A stretch of DNA of 64,000 bases, taken from Teichococcus rhizosphaerae. Lineage in GTDB: Bacteria; Pseudomonadota; Alphaproteobacteria; Acetobacterales; Acetobacteraceae. Location: NCBI RefSeq assembly GCF_002631185.1, contig NZ_PDNU01000001.1, forward strand, positions 62,001-126,000, in the 5' to 3' direction. Position numbers and translations under genes: made by a program. This document shows, in pieces, positions 34,218-43,106 of the stretch; the first letter of the stretch is position 1; each line of letters begins with the position of its first letter. Under the pieces are notes generated by a model, which had not been told where the DNA came from, made no database searches, and saw only the letters and a program-made list of their open reading frames with translations.

Positions 34218-34499
34218 TCAGGCGCGGGAAGCGAGCGCCTCGGCCGTCCTTTCCAGCGCCCGCGCCGCGCCATGCGCGTGCCGGAGCTTCTCGGCAGTTT
34301 CCCCCAGCGCCTCGTGGTAGCGGCTGACCTGGACGGAGAGGCCGCCAGTCGCCTCGCGCAAGGAGGCGAGGCCCGCGCGGAACCCGGCCACGGCGGCGGC
34401 CTGCTCGGCCAGGGCCGCTTCCAGGCGGCGGAGGGCGAGGCGCAGCCGGTCCTCAGGCGATTGCGGGAAGGGCAGCGGCGTGACGGCTTCGGGCTCCAT
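34218..34499 (-). CDS. Small alpha-helical (coiled-coil) protein, unknown function
   Basis: A 93-residue protein starting MEPEAVTPLPFPQSPEDRL. From about residue 17 to the end it is rich in Ala, Leu, Glu and Arg with a heptad-like pattern (LRLALRRLEAALAEQAAAV, then ALGETAEKLRHAHGAARAL), typical of a coiled coil. No family is recognised. It lies 130 bases upstream of the aldolase gene on the same strand and beside an AT-rich spacer. It could be a real small protein, but a compositionally biased open frame is not excluded. Confidence 0.45.
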   Translation of the reverse strand: MEPEAVTPLPFPQSPEDRLRLALRRLEAALAEQAAAVAGFRAGLASLREATGGLSVQVSRYHEALGETAEKLRHAHGAARALERTAEALASRA

Positions 34500-34539
34500 G
34501 GGGATCTCTCGGCTGATTGCTAACGGATGGTGAACGCTA

Positions 34540-34578
34540 CGCCATCTCAAAAAATATACATAGTCAAGAAAAAGACAA
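34540..34578. promoter_or_regulatory. AT-rich island with candidate promoter upstream of the DnaK-like gene
   Basis: This is an isolated AT-rich stretch in DNA that is otherwise very GC-rich. It contains TATACA (34555-34560), a good -10 for the plus-strand DnaK-like gene, with only a poor -35 (GAACGC at 34532). On the minus strand TTGACT is present but has no partner box. Confidence 0.3.
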
Positions 34579-34683
34579 CGCGGCCTGTTCCCGCCGCTCC
34601 TTCGGGCCGAAAGGTCATTCCCCCGCCCATTCCGATCTGCTCTAACGCCCGGCCCTTCCCCTCCAGCCGCCCGGGTCCGTACC

Positions 34684-35967
34684 ATGTCCGGCATCATCGG
34701 CATCGATTTCGGCACGACGAACAGCGTCATCGCCCTGCGCGACGAGGAGGGGCGGGTCAGCACCGTGCGCTACGCCGTGGGGGGCAGGGTGGTGGACACC
34801 TTCCGCTCGCTGCTCTGCTTCTGGGCTGAGGAGACCGGGCCCTCGCGGGGGAAGCTCCGGCACGCCGCCGGGCCTCACGCCATCGAGGCCTATCTGGACG
34901 ATCCGCTGGGCAGCCGGCTGATCATGTCGATGAAGAGCTACCTCGCCAGCCGCAGCTTCACCGAGACGCGCGTCTTCGGGCGCGGCTACGGGCTGGAGGA
35001 GCTGATCTCGCTGTTCCTGCGCGCGCTGGCTGGTCATGCGGCCGACGGGGCCTCGCTCGCGGGGGCGCGGGTGGTGGCGGGGCGGCCGGTGCGTTTCGTG
35101 GGCGAGCAGGCGGATGACGCTCTGGCCGAGCGCCGGCTGCGCGCCGCCTTCGCCGGCGCCGGCTGGGAGGCGCTCGACTTCGCGCTGGAGCCGGAAGCGG
35201 CGGGCCACCGCTTCGCCGCCGGGCTGGAAGGGGCGGCGCATGTGCTGGTGGGCGATTTCGGCGGCGGCACCAGCGACTTCTCGCTGCTGCGCTTCGAGGA
35301 GCCCGGCGCGCGCCGGCGGGTCACCGCGCTCGGCCATGCGGGCGTCGGCATCGCGGGCGACGCCTTCGACTACCGGATCATCGACAACGTGGTCTCGCCC
35401 CGGCTGGGCAAGGGCGGCACTTACCGCGTGATGGGCACGGCCCTGCCGGTGCCGCCCAGCTTCTACACCAGCTTCGCGCGCTGGCACCGGCTCTCGCTGA
35501 TGCGGGCGCCGCGCACGCTGCGCGAGATCGGCGAGGTGGCGCGCGCCGCCGACCACCCGGAGCAGCTGCACCACCTGATCCGGCTGGTGGAGGACGAGGC
35601 GGGCTACGCGCTCTACCAGGCGGTGTCCGGGGTGAAGGCGGCGCTCTCGGGCGCGGAGGAGGCGGTGCTGCGCTTCCGCCACGGCGGCTTCGCCCTGGAG
35701 GAGACGGTGCGGCGGGCGGATTTCGAGGCCTGGATCGCGCCCGAGCTGGCCCGGTTCGGCGGCGCGGTGGACCAGGCGCTGGCCGAGGCGGGGGTGGCGG
35801 CCGATGCGGTGGACCGGGTCTTCCTGACCGGCGGCACCTCGCTGGTGCCGGCGGTGCGGCGGCTGTTCGAGGTACGCTTCGGCGGGGAGCGGGTGGCGCA
35901 TGGCGGCGAGTTCGTCTCGGTCGCCGAGGGGCTGGCGCTGATCGGCGCCGAGCGGGTGCCGGCCTAG
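34684..35967 (+). CDS. Hsp70/DnaK-like ATPase lacking a substrate-binding domain (YegD-like)
   Basis: A 427-residue actin/Hsp70-fold ATPase. The phosphate-1 loop IGIDFGTTNSVIALRD opens the protein, phosphate-2 is LVGDFGGGTSDFSLL near residues 183-197, and the adenosine motif FLTGGTSLVPAVRRLF lies near residue 380. The protein stops at the end of the nucleotide-binding domain, so no canonical peptide-binding beta domain or lid is present; this matches YegD-type members rather than DnaK. There is no DnaJ or GrpE gene nearby. Client and partner are unknown. Its TAG stop overlaps the stop of the convergent GT2-like gene in a CTAG tetramer (35964-35967). Confidence 0.85.
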   Translation: MSGIIGIDFGTTNSVIALRDEEGRVSTVRYAVGGRVVDTFRSLLCFWAEETGPSRGKLRHAAGPHAIEAYLDDPLGSRLIMSMKSYLASRSFTETRVFGRGYGLEELISLFLRALAGHAADGASLAGARVVAGRPVRFVGEQADDALAERRLRAAFAGAGWEALDFALEPEAAGHRFAAGLEGAAHVLVGDFGGGTSDFSLLRFEEPGARRRVTALGHAGVGIAGDAFDYRIIDNVVSPRLGKGGTYRVMGTALPVPPSFYTSFARWHRLSLMRAPRTLREIGEVARAADHPEQLHHLIRLVEDEAGYALYQAVSGVKAALSGAEEAVLRFRHGGFALEETVRRADFEAWIAPELARFGGAVDQALAEAGVAADAVDRVFLTGGTSLVPAVRRLFEVRFGGERVAHGGEFVSVAEGLALIGAERVPA

Positions 35968-37634
35968 CCGCCCCATTCGCCCGTGGCGGGGGCCGGGTGG
36001 CTCCGCAACGCCAGGGCCGCCGCGCAGGGCAGCGCCAGCAGCAGCAGCACGCCGGCCCAGCCGAGCGCCGCCCCGCCGCCCAGCACGAGGCTGCCGGCCG
36101 CGCCGCCCAGCAGCGCCAGCAGCAGGCTGACCAGCCGGTGGGGCTTGCCGGCCTCCCTCAGCGGCGCCAGCGCGGCGCCCCGCTCCGGCATCGCCGCCAG
36201 CGCGGCGGTGGCGGCGAGGGCGCGGTACCCGGCGGGCGCCAGCAGCGCGGCCTGCGCCAGGCGGAACAGCGGCAGCCCCAGCGCGGGCAGCAGGAAGGGC
36301 AGGACGGGCGCCATCTCCGTCGCGCGGGCCGCGGCGAGCGCCAGGGTCCAGGGCAGGGCCAGCACCGCCAGGGCCAGCCAGAGCGCGTCGGCGGCGAAGG
36401 CGGAAGGCTCGGCCAGCAGGTGGCGGCGCTGGGCGGCCGACAGGCCCCGGTGGCAGGGATGCAGCAGGGCGGTGCCATGCCGCCGCAGCCCGTGCAGCAG
36501 CCCCGCCACCCCCGCCTGCGGCGCGGCGGGGACGTGGCCGGCGGCCAGGCCATCGGCCAGTTCCAGCCCGTCCCAGCCCTGGGCCAGCAGGCGCAGGCCA
36601 AGCTCGGCGGGCGGGCAGGGCGCCGCCTCGTCCCAGCCGCCGGCCATGTCCAGCGCATCCCGGCGGATCAGGGCGAGGGCCGGGCGCAGCGGCACGGCGC
36701 GGTGCTCGTTGCGGGCGCGCTGCACGCGCGGCCAGCGCGAGGCATCGGCGGCATGGGCCAGCCGCTCCGCGCGGGAGGCTCCCCGCCCCGGCGCGCAGGC
36801 GGTGGCCTGCACGAAGCCCAGGCCCTGGTCGTGGAAGAAGGGCACGGCGCGGCGCAGCCAGTCCGGCTTCACGCGGCAGCCGGGCTCCAGTGTGGCGACC
36901 AGCGCCGCATCGGGCGCCATCTCGCGCAGGGCGAAGTTGCGCGCCGCCGCACGCTGGCCAGCGCCGAGATGGAAGAAGCGGAAGCGCGGGCCGAGCCGGG
37001 CGCAATGCTCGGCCACCGGCTCCCAGGTCTCGGGGCTGTGGCTGCTGTCCAGCACCAGCACCTCCAGCGCGCCGTAATCCAGCTCGGCCAGGTGGTCCAG
37101 CGTGTCGCGCAGCGTGGCGGCGGGCACGTCCTGCGCCGGCAGGTGCACGGACACGCGCGGCTGCGGCGCCCCGGGATGGTCCAGCGCCACGCGGCGGCGG
37201 TGGAAGGCGCGGGTGAACAGCGCATCGGCCAGCAGGCGGGTCTCGCGCAGCAGCAGCACGGCCAGCGGCAGCAGCGGAACCAGCAGCGCCAGCCAGCTTG
37301 GATGCGCGGCCACGCCCTGCCGCAGCAGCACCGCCAGCCCGCCCGCCAGGGCCTGCGCCACCAGGGCGGTCATCAGCACGCCGGGCCAGCGCAGCGCCGC
37401 GCCGCCGGCCAGCGCCCAGGCGCCGCCAAGCAGCCCGCCGAGCGCCGCGGCCGCAGCCCAGCCGGCCGACGCCGTGCCGCCCGCCGCCAGCCACGCCCCG
37501 CCCTGGCCCAGCGCGAGCAGGGGCAGCAGCAGCCGGAAGGCAGCGGATTGGCCCCGTTCCGGCCGCGCGCCCAGCGGCGTGGCGGCGGAGACGCAGGCGG
37601 TGCCCGGAACCGGGCGGTGGGCGCGTGCATTCAT
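35964..37634 (-). CDS. GT2-fold membrane protein with degenerate catalytic motifs (probable pseudo-glycosyltransferase)
   Basis: A 556-residue protein with several N-terminal membrane segments, a GT-A-like domain (about residues 155-400) and more membrane segments at the C-terminus, the plan of processive family-2 glycosyltransferases. Framework sequence is kept (RVSVHLPAQDVPAATLRDTL, LGPRFRFFHLGAGQRAAARN, then KPDWLRRAVPFF). However, the positions of catalytic acidic motifs carry other residues: LEPGCR where a D-x-D is expected, PPAELGLR where (T/S)ED-AELGLR is expected, and GLRRHGTAL where QxxRW is expected. It is therefore probably not an active transferase. Product and partner are unknown. 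Stops overlap with the DnaK-like gene. Confidence 0.7.
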   Translation of the reverse strand: MNARAHRPVPGTACVSAATPLGARPERGQSAAFRLLLPLLALGQGGAWLAAGGTASAGWAAAAALGGLLGGAWALAGGAALRWPGVLMTALVAQALAGGLAVLLRQGVAAHPSWLALLVPLLPLAVLLLRETRLLADALFTRAFHRRRVALDHPGAPQPRVSVHLPAQDVPAATLRDTLDHLAELDYGALEVLVLDSSHSPETWEPVAEHCARLGPRFRFFHLGAGQRAAARNFALREMAPDAALVATLEPGCRVKPDWLRRAVPFFHDQGLGFVQATACAPGRGASRAERLAHAADASRWPRVQRARNEHRAVPLRPALALIRRDALDMAGGWDEAAPCPPAELGLRLLAQGWDGLELADGLAAGHVPAAPQAGVAGLLHGLRRHGTALLHPCHRGLSAAQRRHLLAEPSAFAADALWLALAVLALPWTLALAAARATEMAPVLPFLLPALGLPLFRLAQAALLAPAGYRALAATAALAAMPERGAALAPLREAGKPHRLVSLLLALLGGAAGSLVLGGGAALGWAGVLLLLALPCAAALALRSHPAPATGEWGG

Positions 37635-37807
37635 GGCGTTGCGAATCCAGACGACGTTGCGCGTCGCGCGATGACTCCTCCTATGCGGGTGCCCTGCGGC
37701 GGCGGATCGGCGTCTTGATGGCAGGAATGGGGCCTGAAGGCGTGACCCCGCCGCTTCCAGCGACTAAACCCCCGTTGCCCCCCTTCAGGAACGGAGACCG
37801 CCCGGCC

Positions 37808-39121
37808 ATGGATGTCGCCATCGAGATCGCAGTGATCCTGCTGCTGGTTTTGTTGAACGGCGTCTTCGCCATGAGCGAACTCGCCATCGTCTCCTCGCGC
37901 CGGGTGCGGCTGCTGGGCATGCAGCGCGGCGGGCGGGCGGGCGCCACGGCGGCGCTGGCGCTGGCCGAGGACCCGCAGCGCTTCCTGCCCACGGTGCAGG
38001 TGGGCATCACCCTTGTCGGCGTGCTGGCCGGCGCCTTCGCGGGCCAGGGGCTGGCGCAGCGCCTGAGCGGGGTGCTGGCGCAGATCCCGGGGCTGGAAAG
38101 CTATGCCGGCGAGCTCGCGCTCGGCCTCGTGGTGCTCGGCATCACCTATCTCTCGCTGATCCTGGGCGAGCTGGTGCCGAAGCAGCTGGCGCTCCGCAAC
38201 CCGGAGGCGGTGGCGGTGATGGTGGCCCAGCCCATGTCCCTGCTGTCCCGCATCGCCGCCCCCATGGTGTGGCTGCTGTCCCGCTCCTCGGCCCTGGTGC
38301 TGGGGCTGCTCGGTGCCGGCAAGCCGGTTTCCGCGACCATCACGGAAGAGGAGGTGCGCGCCGCCGTGGCCGAGGGCGCCGAGGCCGGCGCGCTGGAAAC
38401 CGAGGAGCACCACATGATCGAGCGCGTGCTGCGGCTGGCCGACAAGCCGGTGCGCGCGCTGATGACGCCGCGCACCGAGGTGGAGTGGATCGACCGCAAC
38501 GCCCAGCCCGAGGAGGTGGCCACCCGGCTGCGCGCCAGCACCGTGACGCGCTTCGTGGTGGCGGATGGGCGGATCGACAACGTGGTCGGCGTGGTGGCGG
38601 CCAAGGAGCTGCTGGACCAGCTTCTCGCCGGCGACGCGCTGGACCTGAAGGCGGTGCTGCGCCAGCCCGCCGTGCTGCCCGACGGCCTTTCGGCCCTGGA
38701 CGGCCTCGCCCGCCTGCGCACCGATCCGCTCGGCATCGCGCTGGTGATGGACGAGTATGGCAGCTTCGAGGGCGTGGTCACGGCGTCCGACCTGCTGGAG
38801 GCGATCGTGGGCGAGCTGGGCCCGGTGCCGCTGCCGCAGGCCGGCGGCCTGGTGGAGCGGCATGACGGCAGCCTGCTGCTGGACGGCATGATGCCGAGCG
38901 ACGAGCTGCGCGCCCGCCTGTCGCTGCCCAACCTGCCGAGCGAGGGCAGCTACCACACCGTGGCCGGGCTGGTGCTGGCGCTGCTGCAGCGCGTGCCGCG
39001 CGAGGGCGACCGCATCGTCTGGGCCGGCTGGCGCTTCGAGATCGTCGACATGGACGGGCGGCGCGTGGACAAGGTGCTGGTCAGCCAGGACCCGACCGGC
39101 ACCGGCGGCACCGCCGCATAA
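37808..39121 (+). CDS. CNNM/CorC-HlyC family transporter (hemolysin-related)
   Basis: A 437-residue protein. An N-terminal DUF21 membrane domain (MDVAIEIAVILLLVLLNGVF, FAMSELAIVSSRRVRLLGMQ, LGELVPKQLALRNPEAVAVM) has about four helices. It is followed by a CBS pair (residues about 215-335, with RVLRLADKPVRALMTPRTEVEW and AKELLDQLL) and a CorC_HlyC domain at the end (GSYHTVAGLVLALLQRVPREGD). Family members are linked to magnesium or cobalt efflux and homeostasis. The start at 37808 begins at the first membrane helix and has GGAAC/GGAGA purines upstream. It ends at tandem terminators. Confidence 0.9.
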   Translation: MDVAIEIAVILLLVLLNGVFAMSELAIVSSRRVRLLGMQRGGRAGATAALALAEDPQRFLPTVQVGITLVGVLAGAFAGQGLAQRLSGVLAQIPGLESYAGELALGLVVLGITYLSLILGELVPKQLALRNPEAVAVMVAQPMSLLSRIAAPMVWLLSRSSALVLGLLGAGKPVSATITEEEVRAAVAEGAEAGALETEEHHMIERVLRLADKPVRALMTPRTEVEWIDRNAQPEEVATRLRASTVTRFVVADGRIDNVVGVVAAKELLDQLLAGDALDLKAVLRQPAVLPDGLSALDGLARLRTDPLGIALVMDEYGSFEGVVTASDLLEAIVGELGPVPLPQAGGLVERHDGSLLLDGMMPSDELRARLSLPNLPSEGSYHTVAGLVLALLQRVPREGDRIVWAGWRFEIVDMDGRRVDKVLVSQDPTGTGGTAA

Positions 39122-39128
39122 GCGAAAA

Positions 39129-39158
39129 GGCCCGCGCCTCCTTGCGGAAGCGCGGGCC
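39129..39158. terminator. Terminator hairpin after the CNNM gene
   Basis: GGCCCGCGC (39129-39137) pairs perfectly with GCGCGGGCC (39150-39158) around a 12-base loop, eight bases after the stop. Confidence 0.65.
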
Positions 39159-39168
39159 CCGGAAGACC

Positions 39169-39189
39169 CCTCCGCCCACCGGGCGGAGG
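39169..39189. terminator. Second terminator hairpin, serving the minus-strand dehydrogenase
   Basis: CCTCCGCCC (39169-39177) pairs perfectly with GGGCGGAGG (39181-39189) around ACC. It lies just beyond the stop of the convergent aldehyde dehydrogenase gene (39203). Confidence 0.65.
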
Positions 39190-39202
39190 GAGGCAGCCAG
39201 GC

Positions 39203-40636
39203 TCAGAGGCCGGCCTGGGTGACGAACTTGGTGTTCAGATAGGCCTCGATCGCCTCCGAGCCACCTTCCGAGCCGTAGCCGCTGTCCTTGATGCCGCCGA
39301 AGGGCACTTCCGGCAGGGCAAGGCCCAGGTGGTTGATCGTCATCATGCCGGTCTCGACCTGGCTGGCGATGGCGTTCGCCGTCTTGGCCGAGCGGGTGAA
39401 GGCATAGGCCGCGAGGCCGAAGGGGAGGCGGTTGCTCTCCTCCACCACCTCGTCGAAGTCCTTGAAGGGGACCATCAGCGCGAGCGGCCCGAACGGCTCC
39501 TCGTTCATGGCGCGCATCTCGCGGGTCAGGCCGGTGACGACCGTGGGCTCGTAGAAATAGCCCTTGTTGCCGATGCGGTTGCCGCCCGTGCGGACCTCGG
39601 CGCCCTTCTGCCGGGCATCGGCCACCAGCGCCTCCATGGCGGGGATGCGGCGGTCATTGGCCAGCGGGCCCATCTGCACGCCATCCTCCAGGCCGTTGCC
39701 GACCTTGAGCGACTTGGCATAGGCGGTGAACTTGTCGACGAACTGGTCGAACACCTTCTCCTGCACCAGGAAGCGCGTCGGCGAGACGCAGACCTGGCCG
39801 GCGTTGCGGAACTTGCTGCCGGCGAGGGTCTTGCTGGCATGCTCCACATCGGCGTCGTCGAACACGATGGCGGGGGCGTGGCCGCCCAGCTCCATCGTCG
39901 CGCGCTTCATGTACTTGCCGGCCATCTCGGCCAGGTGCTTGCCGACCGGCGTGGAGCCGGTGAAGGTCACCTTCTTGATGGTCGGGTGCGGGATCAGATA
40001 GGAGGAGATCTCCGCCGGCACGCCATAGACGAGGCCGACCACGCCCTTCGGCAGCCCGGCATCGATGAAGCAGCGGATCAGCTCGGCCGGGGAGGCCGGC
40101 GTCTCCTCCGGCGCCTTGACGATGATCGAGCAGCCGGTGGCCAGCGCCGCGGACAGCTTGCGCACCACCTGGTTGATCGGGAAGTTCCACGGCGTGAAGG
40201 CCGCGACGGGGCCGACCGGCTCCTTCACCACGAGCTGGTACACGCCCTCGGCACGCGCCGGGATCACGCGGCCATAGGCGCGGCGGGCTTCCTCGGCGAA
40301 CCAGTCGATGACGTCGGCGCCCGCCATCACCTCCATCTTCGCCTCGGGCAGCGGCTTGCCCTGTTCCAGCGTCATCAGCCTGGCGATGTTGTCGGCGCGC
40401 GAGCGCAGCAGGTCGGCGGCCTTGCGCATCAGCTTCGAGCGCTCGAAGGCGGAGACCTTCTTCCACACGGCGAAGCCGCGCTCGGCGGCGGCCAGCGCCT
40501 CGTCGAGGTCGCTCTCATTGGCGTGCGGAACAGTGCCGATCTGCTCCTCGGTGGCGGGGTTCAGCACGGGAATGGCGCGGCCGCCGGTCGCGGCACGCCA
40601 CTGGCCATCGATGTGGAGCAGAACGTCCTGATACAT
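39203..40636 (-). CDS. NAD(P)-dependent aldehyde dehydrogenase, succinate-semialdehyde dehydrogenase-like
   Basis: A 477-residue aldehyde dehydrogenase. Key elements are [20 protein letters not shown] (cofactor and substrate site), GSTPVGKHL, the general base Glu in [17 protein letters not shown] (about residue 253), and the catalytic Cys in [17 protein letters not shown] (about 287). The overall match is to the GabD/succinate-semialdehyde group, though related semialdehydes are possible. ATG 40636 has GAGGAG about 11 bases upstream. It lies about 185 bases downstream of pgk and has its own leader, so it is probably a separate transcription unit. Confidence 0.9.
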   Translation of the reverse strand: MYQDVLLHIDGQWRAATGGRAIPVLNPATEEQIGTVPHANESDLDEALAAAERGFAVWKKVSAFERSKLMRKAADLLRSRADNIARLMTLEQGKPLPEAKMEVMAGADVIDWFAEEARRAYGRVIPARAEGVYQLVVKEPVGPVAAFTPWNFPINQVVRKLSAALATGCSIIVKAPEETPASPAELIRCFIDAGLPKGVVGLVYGVPAEISSYLIPHPTIKKVTFTGSTPVGKHLAEMAGKYMKRATMELGGHAPAIVFDDADVEHASKTLAGSKFRNAGQVCVSPTRFLVQEKVFDQFVDKFTAYAKSLKVGNGLEDGVQMGPLANDRRIPAMEALVADARQKGAEVRTGGNRIGNKGYFYEPTVVTGLTREMRAMNEEPFGPLALMVPFKDFDEVVEESNRLPFGLAAYAFTRSAKTANAIASQVETGMMTINHLGLALPEVPFGGIKDSGYGSEGGSEAIEAYLNTKFVTQAGL

Positions 40637-40749
40637 GAGATAGCGTCTCCTCAAACGGCTCAGAGTTGGCGCGAATGTGGACCCGCCTCGCGGGAAGCGC
40701 CACCCCTTGACGGGGAGATTTACCGACTCATCGGATGATCAGGCAGCAG

Positions 40750-40782
40750 GCTCCGGCCTGCGCGCATGAAAAAGGCCGGAGC
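40750..40782 (-). terminator. Terminator hairpin after pgk
   Basis: GCTCCGGCC (40750-40758) pairs perfectly with GGCCGGAGC (40774-40782), about 40 bases past the pgk stop in its direction of transcription. The loop holds an A-run (40769-40773). Confidence 0.55.
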
Positions 40783-40821
40783 TTGCGCCCCGGCCCGTAG
40801 GTCCTGCCGCAAAGGCCGGCC

Positions 40822-42018
40822 TCAGCCTTCCTGAAGCACCGCGACGCCCGGCAGCGTCTTGCCTTCCAGCCACTCCAGGAAGGCGCCGCCGGCGGAGGAG
40901 ACATAGGTCATCCGCTCGGACACGCCCGCATGGCGCAGCGCCGAGACGGTGTCGCCGCCGCCGCCGATGGTCTTGAGGCCGGCGGAGGTGGTCAGCGCCG
41001 CGGCGGCCTGCGCCACCTGCACCGTGGCCGTGTCGAAGGGCGGGATCTCGAAGGCGCCGAAGGGGCCGTTCCACACCAGGGTGGAGGCGCGCTTGAGGCG
41101 GGCTTCCACGGCGGCGACGGTGCCGGGGCCGACATCGAGCGCCATCATGCCGTCCGGCACGTTGTCGGTGGTGACGGTGCGGTGCGGCGCGTTGGCGGCG
41201 AAGGCATCGGCAACGACGAGGTCCTCCGGCAGCAGCACCTCGCAATTGGCGGCCTTCGCCTCGTCGAGGATGCGCAGCGCCGTCTCGTGCATCTCCGCTT
41301 CCTGCAGCGACTTGCCCATGGACTTGCCCTGGGCGGCGAGGAAGGTGTTCGCCATGGCGCCGCCGATCACCAGCACATCGACCTTCTTCGACAGGTTGCC
41401 GAGCAGGTCGAGCTTGGTGGAGACCTTGGCGCCGCCGACGATGGCGACCACGGGGCGCGCCGGGGTGCCGAGCGCCGCGTCCAGCGCCTCCAGTTCGGCC
41501 TGCATCAGCCGGCCGGCATAGGAAGGCAGCCTGTGCGCCACGCCCTCGGTGGAGGCATGCGCGCGGTGGGCGGCGGAGAAGGCGTCGTTGACGAAGACGT
41601 CGCCGAGCTTCGCCAGCGCCTCCACCATCGCCGGGTCGTTCTTCTCCTCGCCGGCGTGGTAGCGGGTGTTCTCCAGCACCAGCACCTCGCCATCCTTCAG
41701 CGCCGCGACCGCCTGCTCGGCCGTCGCACCGATGCAGTCATCGGCGAAGGCGACAGGCTTGCCGAGGGTCGCCGAAAGCGCCTCCGCCATCGGCTTCAGC
41801 GACATCTCCGGCACCCGCTTGCCCTTGGGCCGGTCGAAGTGGCTGAGCACGATGACGCGCGCGCCCTTCTCCGCCAGTTCGCGGATGGTGGGCGAGAGGC
41901 GCTCGATGCGCGTGCGGTCGGTGATCTGGCCGTCGCGCACCGGCACGTTGAGGTCGGCGCGCAGCAGGACCCGCTTGCCGGCGGGGTCGAGCTGATCGAG
42001 CGTCCGGAAACGGGCCAT
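40822..42018 (-). CDS. pgk: Phosphoglycerate kinase
   Basis: A 398-residue PGK converting 1,3-bisphosphoglycerate and ADP to 3-phosphoglycerate and [22 protein letters not shown] and [19 protein letters not shown] are the N-domain substrate motifs, [18 protein letters not shown] is in the middle, and [16 protein letters not shown] is the late nucleotide-binding motif. The length is normal. GAGGGAGG upstream marks the start at 42018. It is the last gene of a tkt-gap-pgk operon, 14 bases after gap. Confidence 0.97.
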   Translation of the reverse strand: MARFRTLDQLDPAGKRVLLRADLNVPVRDGQITDRTRIERLSPTIRELAEKGARVIVLSHFDRPKGKRVPEMSLKPMAEALSATLGKPVAFADDCIGATAEQAVAALKDGEVLVLENTRYHAGEEKNDPAMVEALAKLGDVFVNDAFSAAHRAHASTEGVAHRLPSYAGRLMQAELEALDAALGTPARPVVAIVGGAKVSTKLDLLGNLSKKVDVLVIGGAMANTFLAAQGKSMGKSLQEAEMHETALRILDEAKAANCEVLLPEDLVVADAFAANAPHRTVTTDNVPDGMMALDVGPGTVAAVEARLKRASTLVWNGPFGAFEIPPFDTATVQVAQAAAALTTSAGLKTIGGGGDTVSALRHAGVSERMTYVSSAGGAFLEWLEGKTLPGVAVLQEG

Positions 42019-42032
42019 CGCCGCGCCCTCCC

Positions 42033-43049
42033 TCAGAGCTTGCCGAGATAGGCGGCGGTGTCCGACATGCGGTTGGAGAAGCCCCACTCGTTGTCGTACC
42101 AGCTCATCACGCGCACCAGCCCGCCATCGACCACCTGGGTCTGCGTGGCGTCGAAGGTGGAGGAGGCGGGGTTGTGGTTGAAGTCGATGGAGACGAGCTT
42201 CTCGGTGCTGTAGCCGAGGACGCCCTTCAGCTCGCCCTCAGCCGCTTCCTTGATCGCCGCGTTGATCTCTTCCTTGGTCAGCCCGGTCTTCTTCGGCACG
42301 AAGTCGAGCGAGACGAGGGAGACGTTCGGCGTCGGGATGCGGATGGCGGTGCCGTCCAGCTTGCCGGCCAGCTCGGGCAGCACCAGGCCCACGGCCTTCG
42401 CCGCGCCCGTCGAGGTCGGGATGGCGGAGACGGCGGCCGCGCGGGCGCGGTGCAGGTCCTTGTGCAGCGTGTCCACGGTGTTCTGGTCGCCCGTGTAGGC
42501 GTGGATGGTGACCATGTAGCCGCGCTCGATGCCGAACTTCTCGTGCAGCACCTTGGCGACGGGCGCCAGGCAGTTGGTGGTGCAGGAGGCGTTGGAGACG
42601 ATCTTGTCCTCGGCCGTCAGCGTCTTGTGGTTCACGCCATAGACGATGGTCTTGTCCGAGTTCTCGCCGGGGGCGGAGATCAGGACGCGCTTCGCGCCCG
42701 TGCCCAGCAGCACCTGCGCCTTCTCGCGCGCAGTGAAGATGCCGGTGCACTCGGCGGCGATGTCCACGCCTTCCCACTTCAGCTTGGTCGGGTCGCGCTC
42801 GGCCGTCACCTTGATGGGGCCCCAGGTCTTGCCGTGGGCCTTGATGGTGATGCTGTCGCCCTCGACGATCACCTCGCCGGGGAAGCGGCCATGCACGCTG
42901 TCGTAGCGGAACAGGTGCGCATTGGCCTCCACGGAGCCAAGGTCGTTGATCGCCACGAACTCGACATCGTCGCGCCCGCTCTCGCAGGCGGCGCGCAGCA
43001 CCAGGCGGCCGATGCGCCCGAACCCGTTGATCGCGACCTTAACAGCCAT
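42033..43049 (-). CDS. gap: Type I glyceraldehyde-3-phosphate dehydrogenase
   Basis: A 338-residue GAPDH. The Rossmann motif [16 protein letters not shown] opens the protein, Asp36 (INDLG) favours NAD over NADP, and the catalytic Cys156 lies in [15 protein letters not shown] with its His partner in [22 protein letters not shown] ends the protein as expected. It is second in the tkt-gap-pgk operon, 57 bases after tkt. This arrangement serves glycolysis, gluconeogenesis and pentose-phosphate flux; in autotrophs it also serves the Calvin cycle, but no rubisco gene is present here. Confidence 0.97.
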   Translation of the reverse strand: MAVKVAINGFGRIGRLVLRAACESGRDDVEFVAINDLGSVEANAHLFRYDSVHGRFPGEVIVEGDSITIKAHGKTWGPIKVTAERDPTKLKWEGVDIAAECTGIFTAREKAQVLLGTGAKRVLISAPGENSDKTIVYGVNHKTLTAEDKIVSNASCTTNCLAPVAKVLHEKFGIERGYMVTIHAYTGDQNTVDTLHKDLHRARAAAVSAIPTSTGAAKAVGLVLPELAGKLDGTAIRIPTPNVSLVSLDFVPKKTGLTKEEINAAIKEAAEGELKGVLGYSTEKLVSIDFNHNPASSTFDATQTQVVDGGLVRVMSWYDNEWGFSNRMSDTAAYLGKL

Positions 43050-43106
43050 GGTGTCTTTCCTTGTCTTTCCCAGTGTTTGCCGAGAACCGGTGTTGGTCTG
43101 AGTTGT

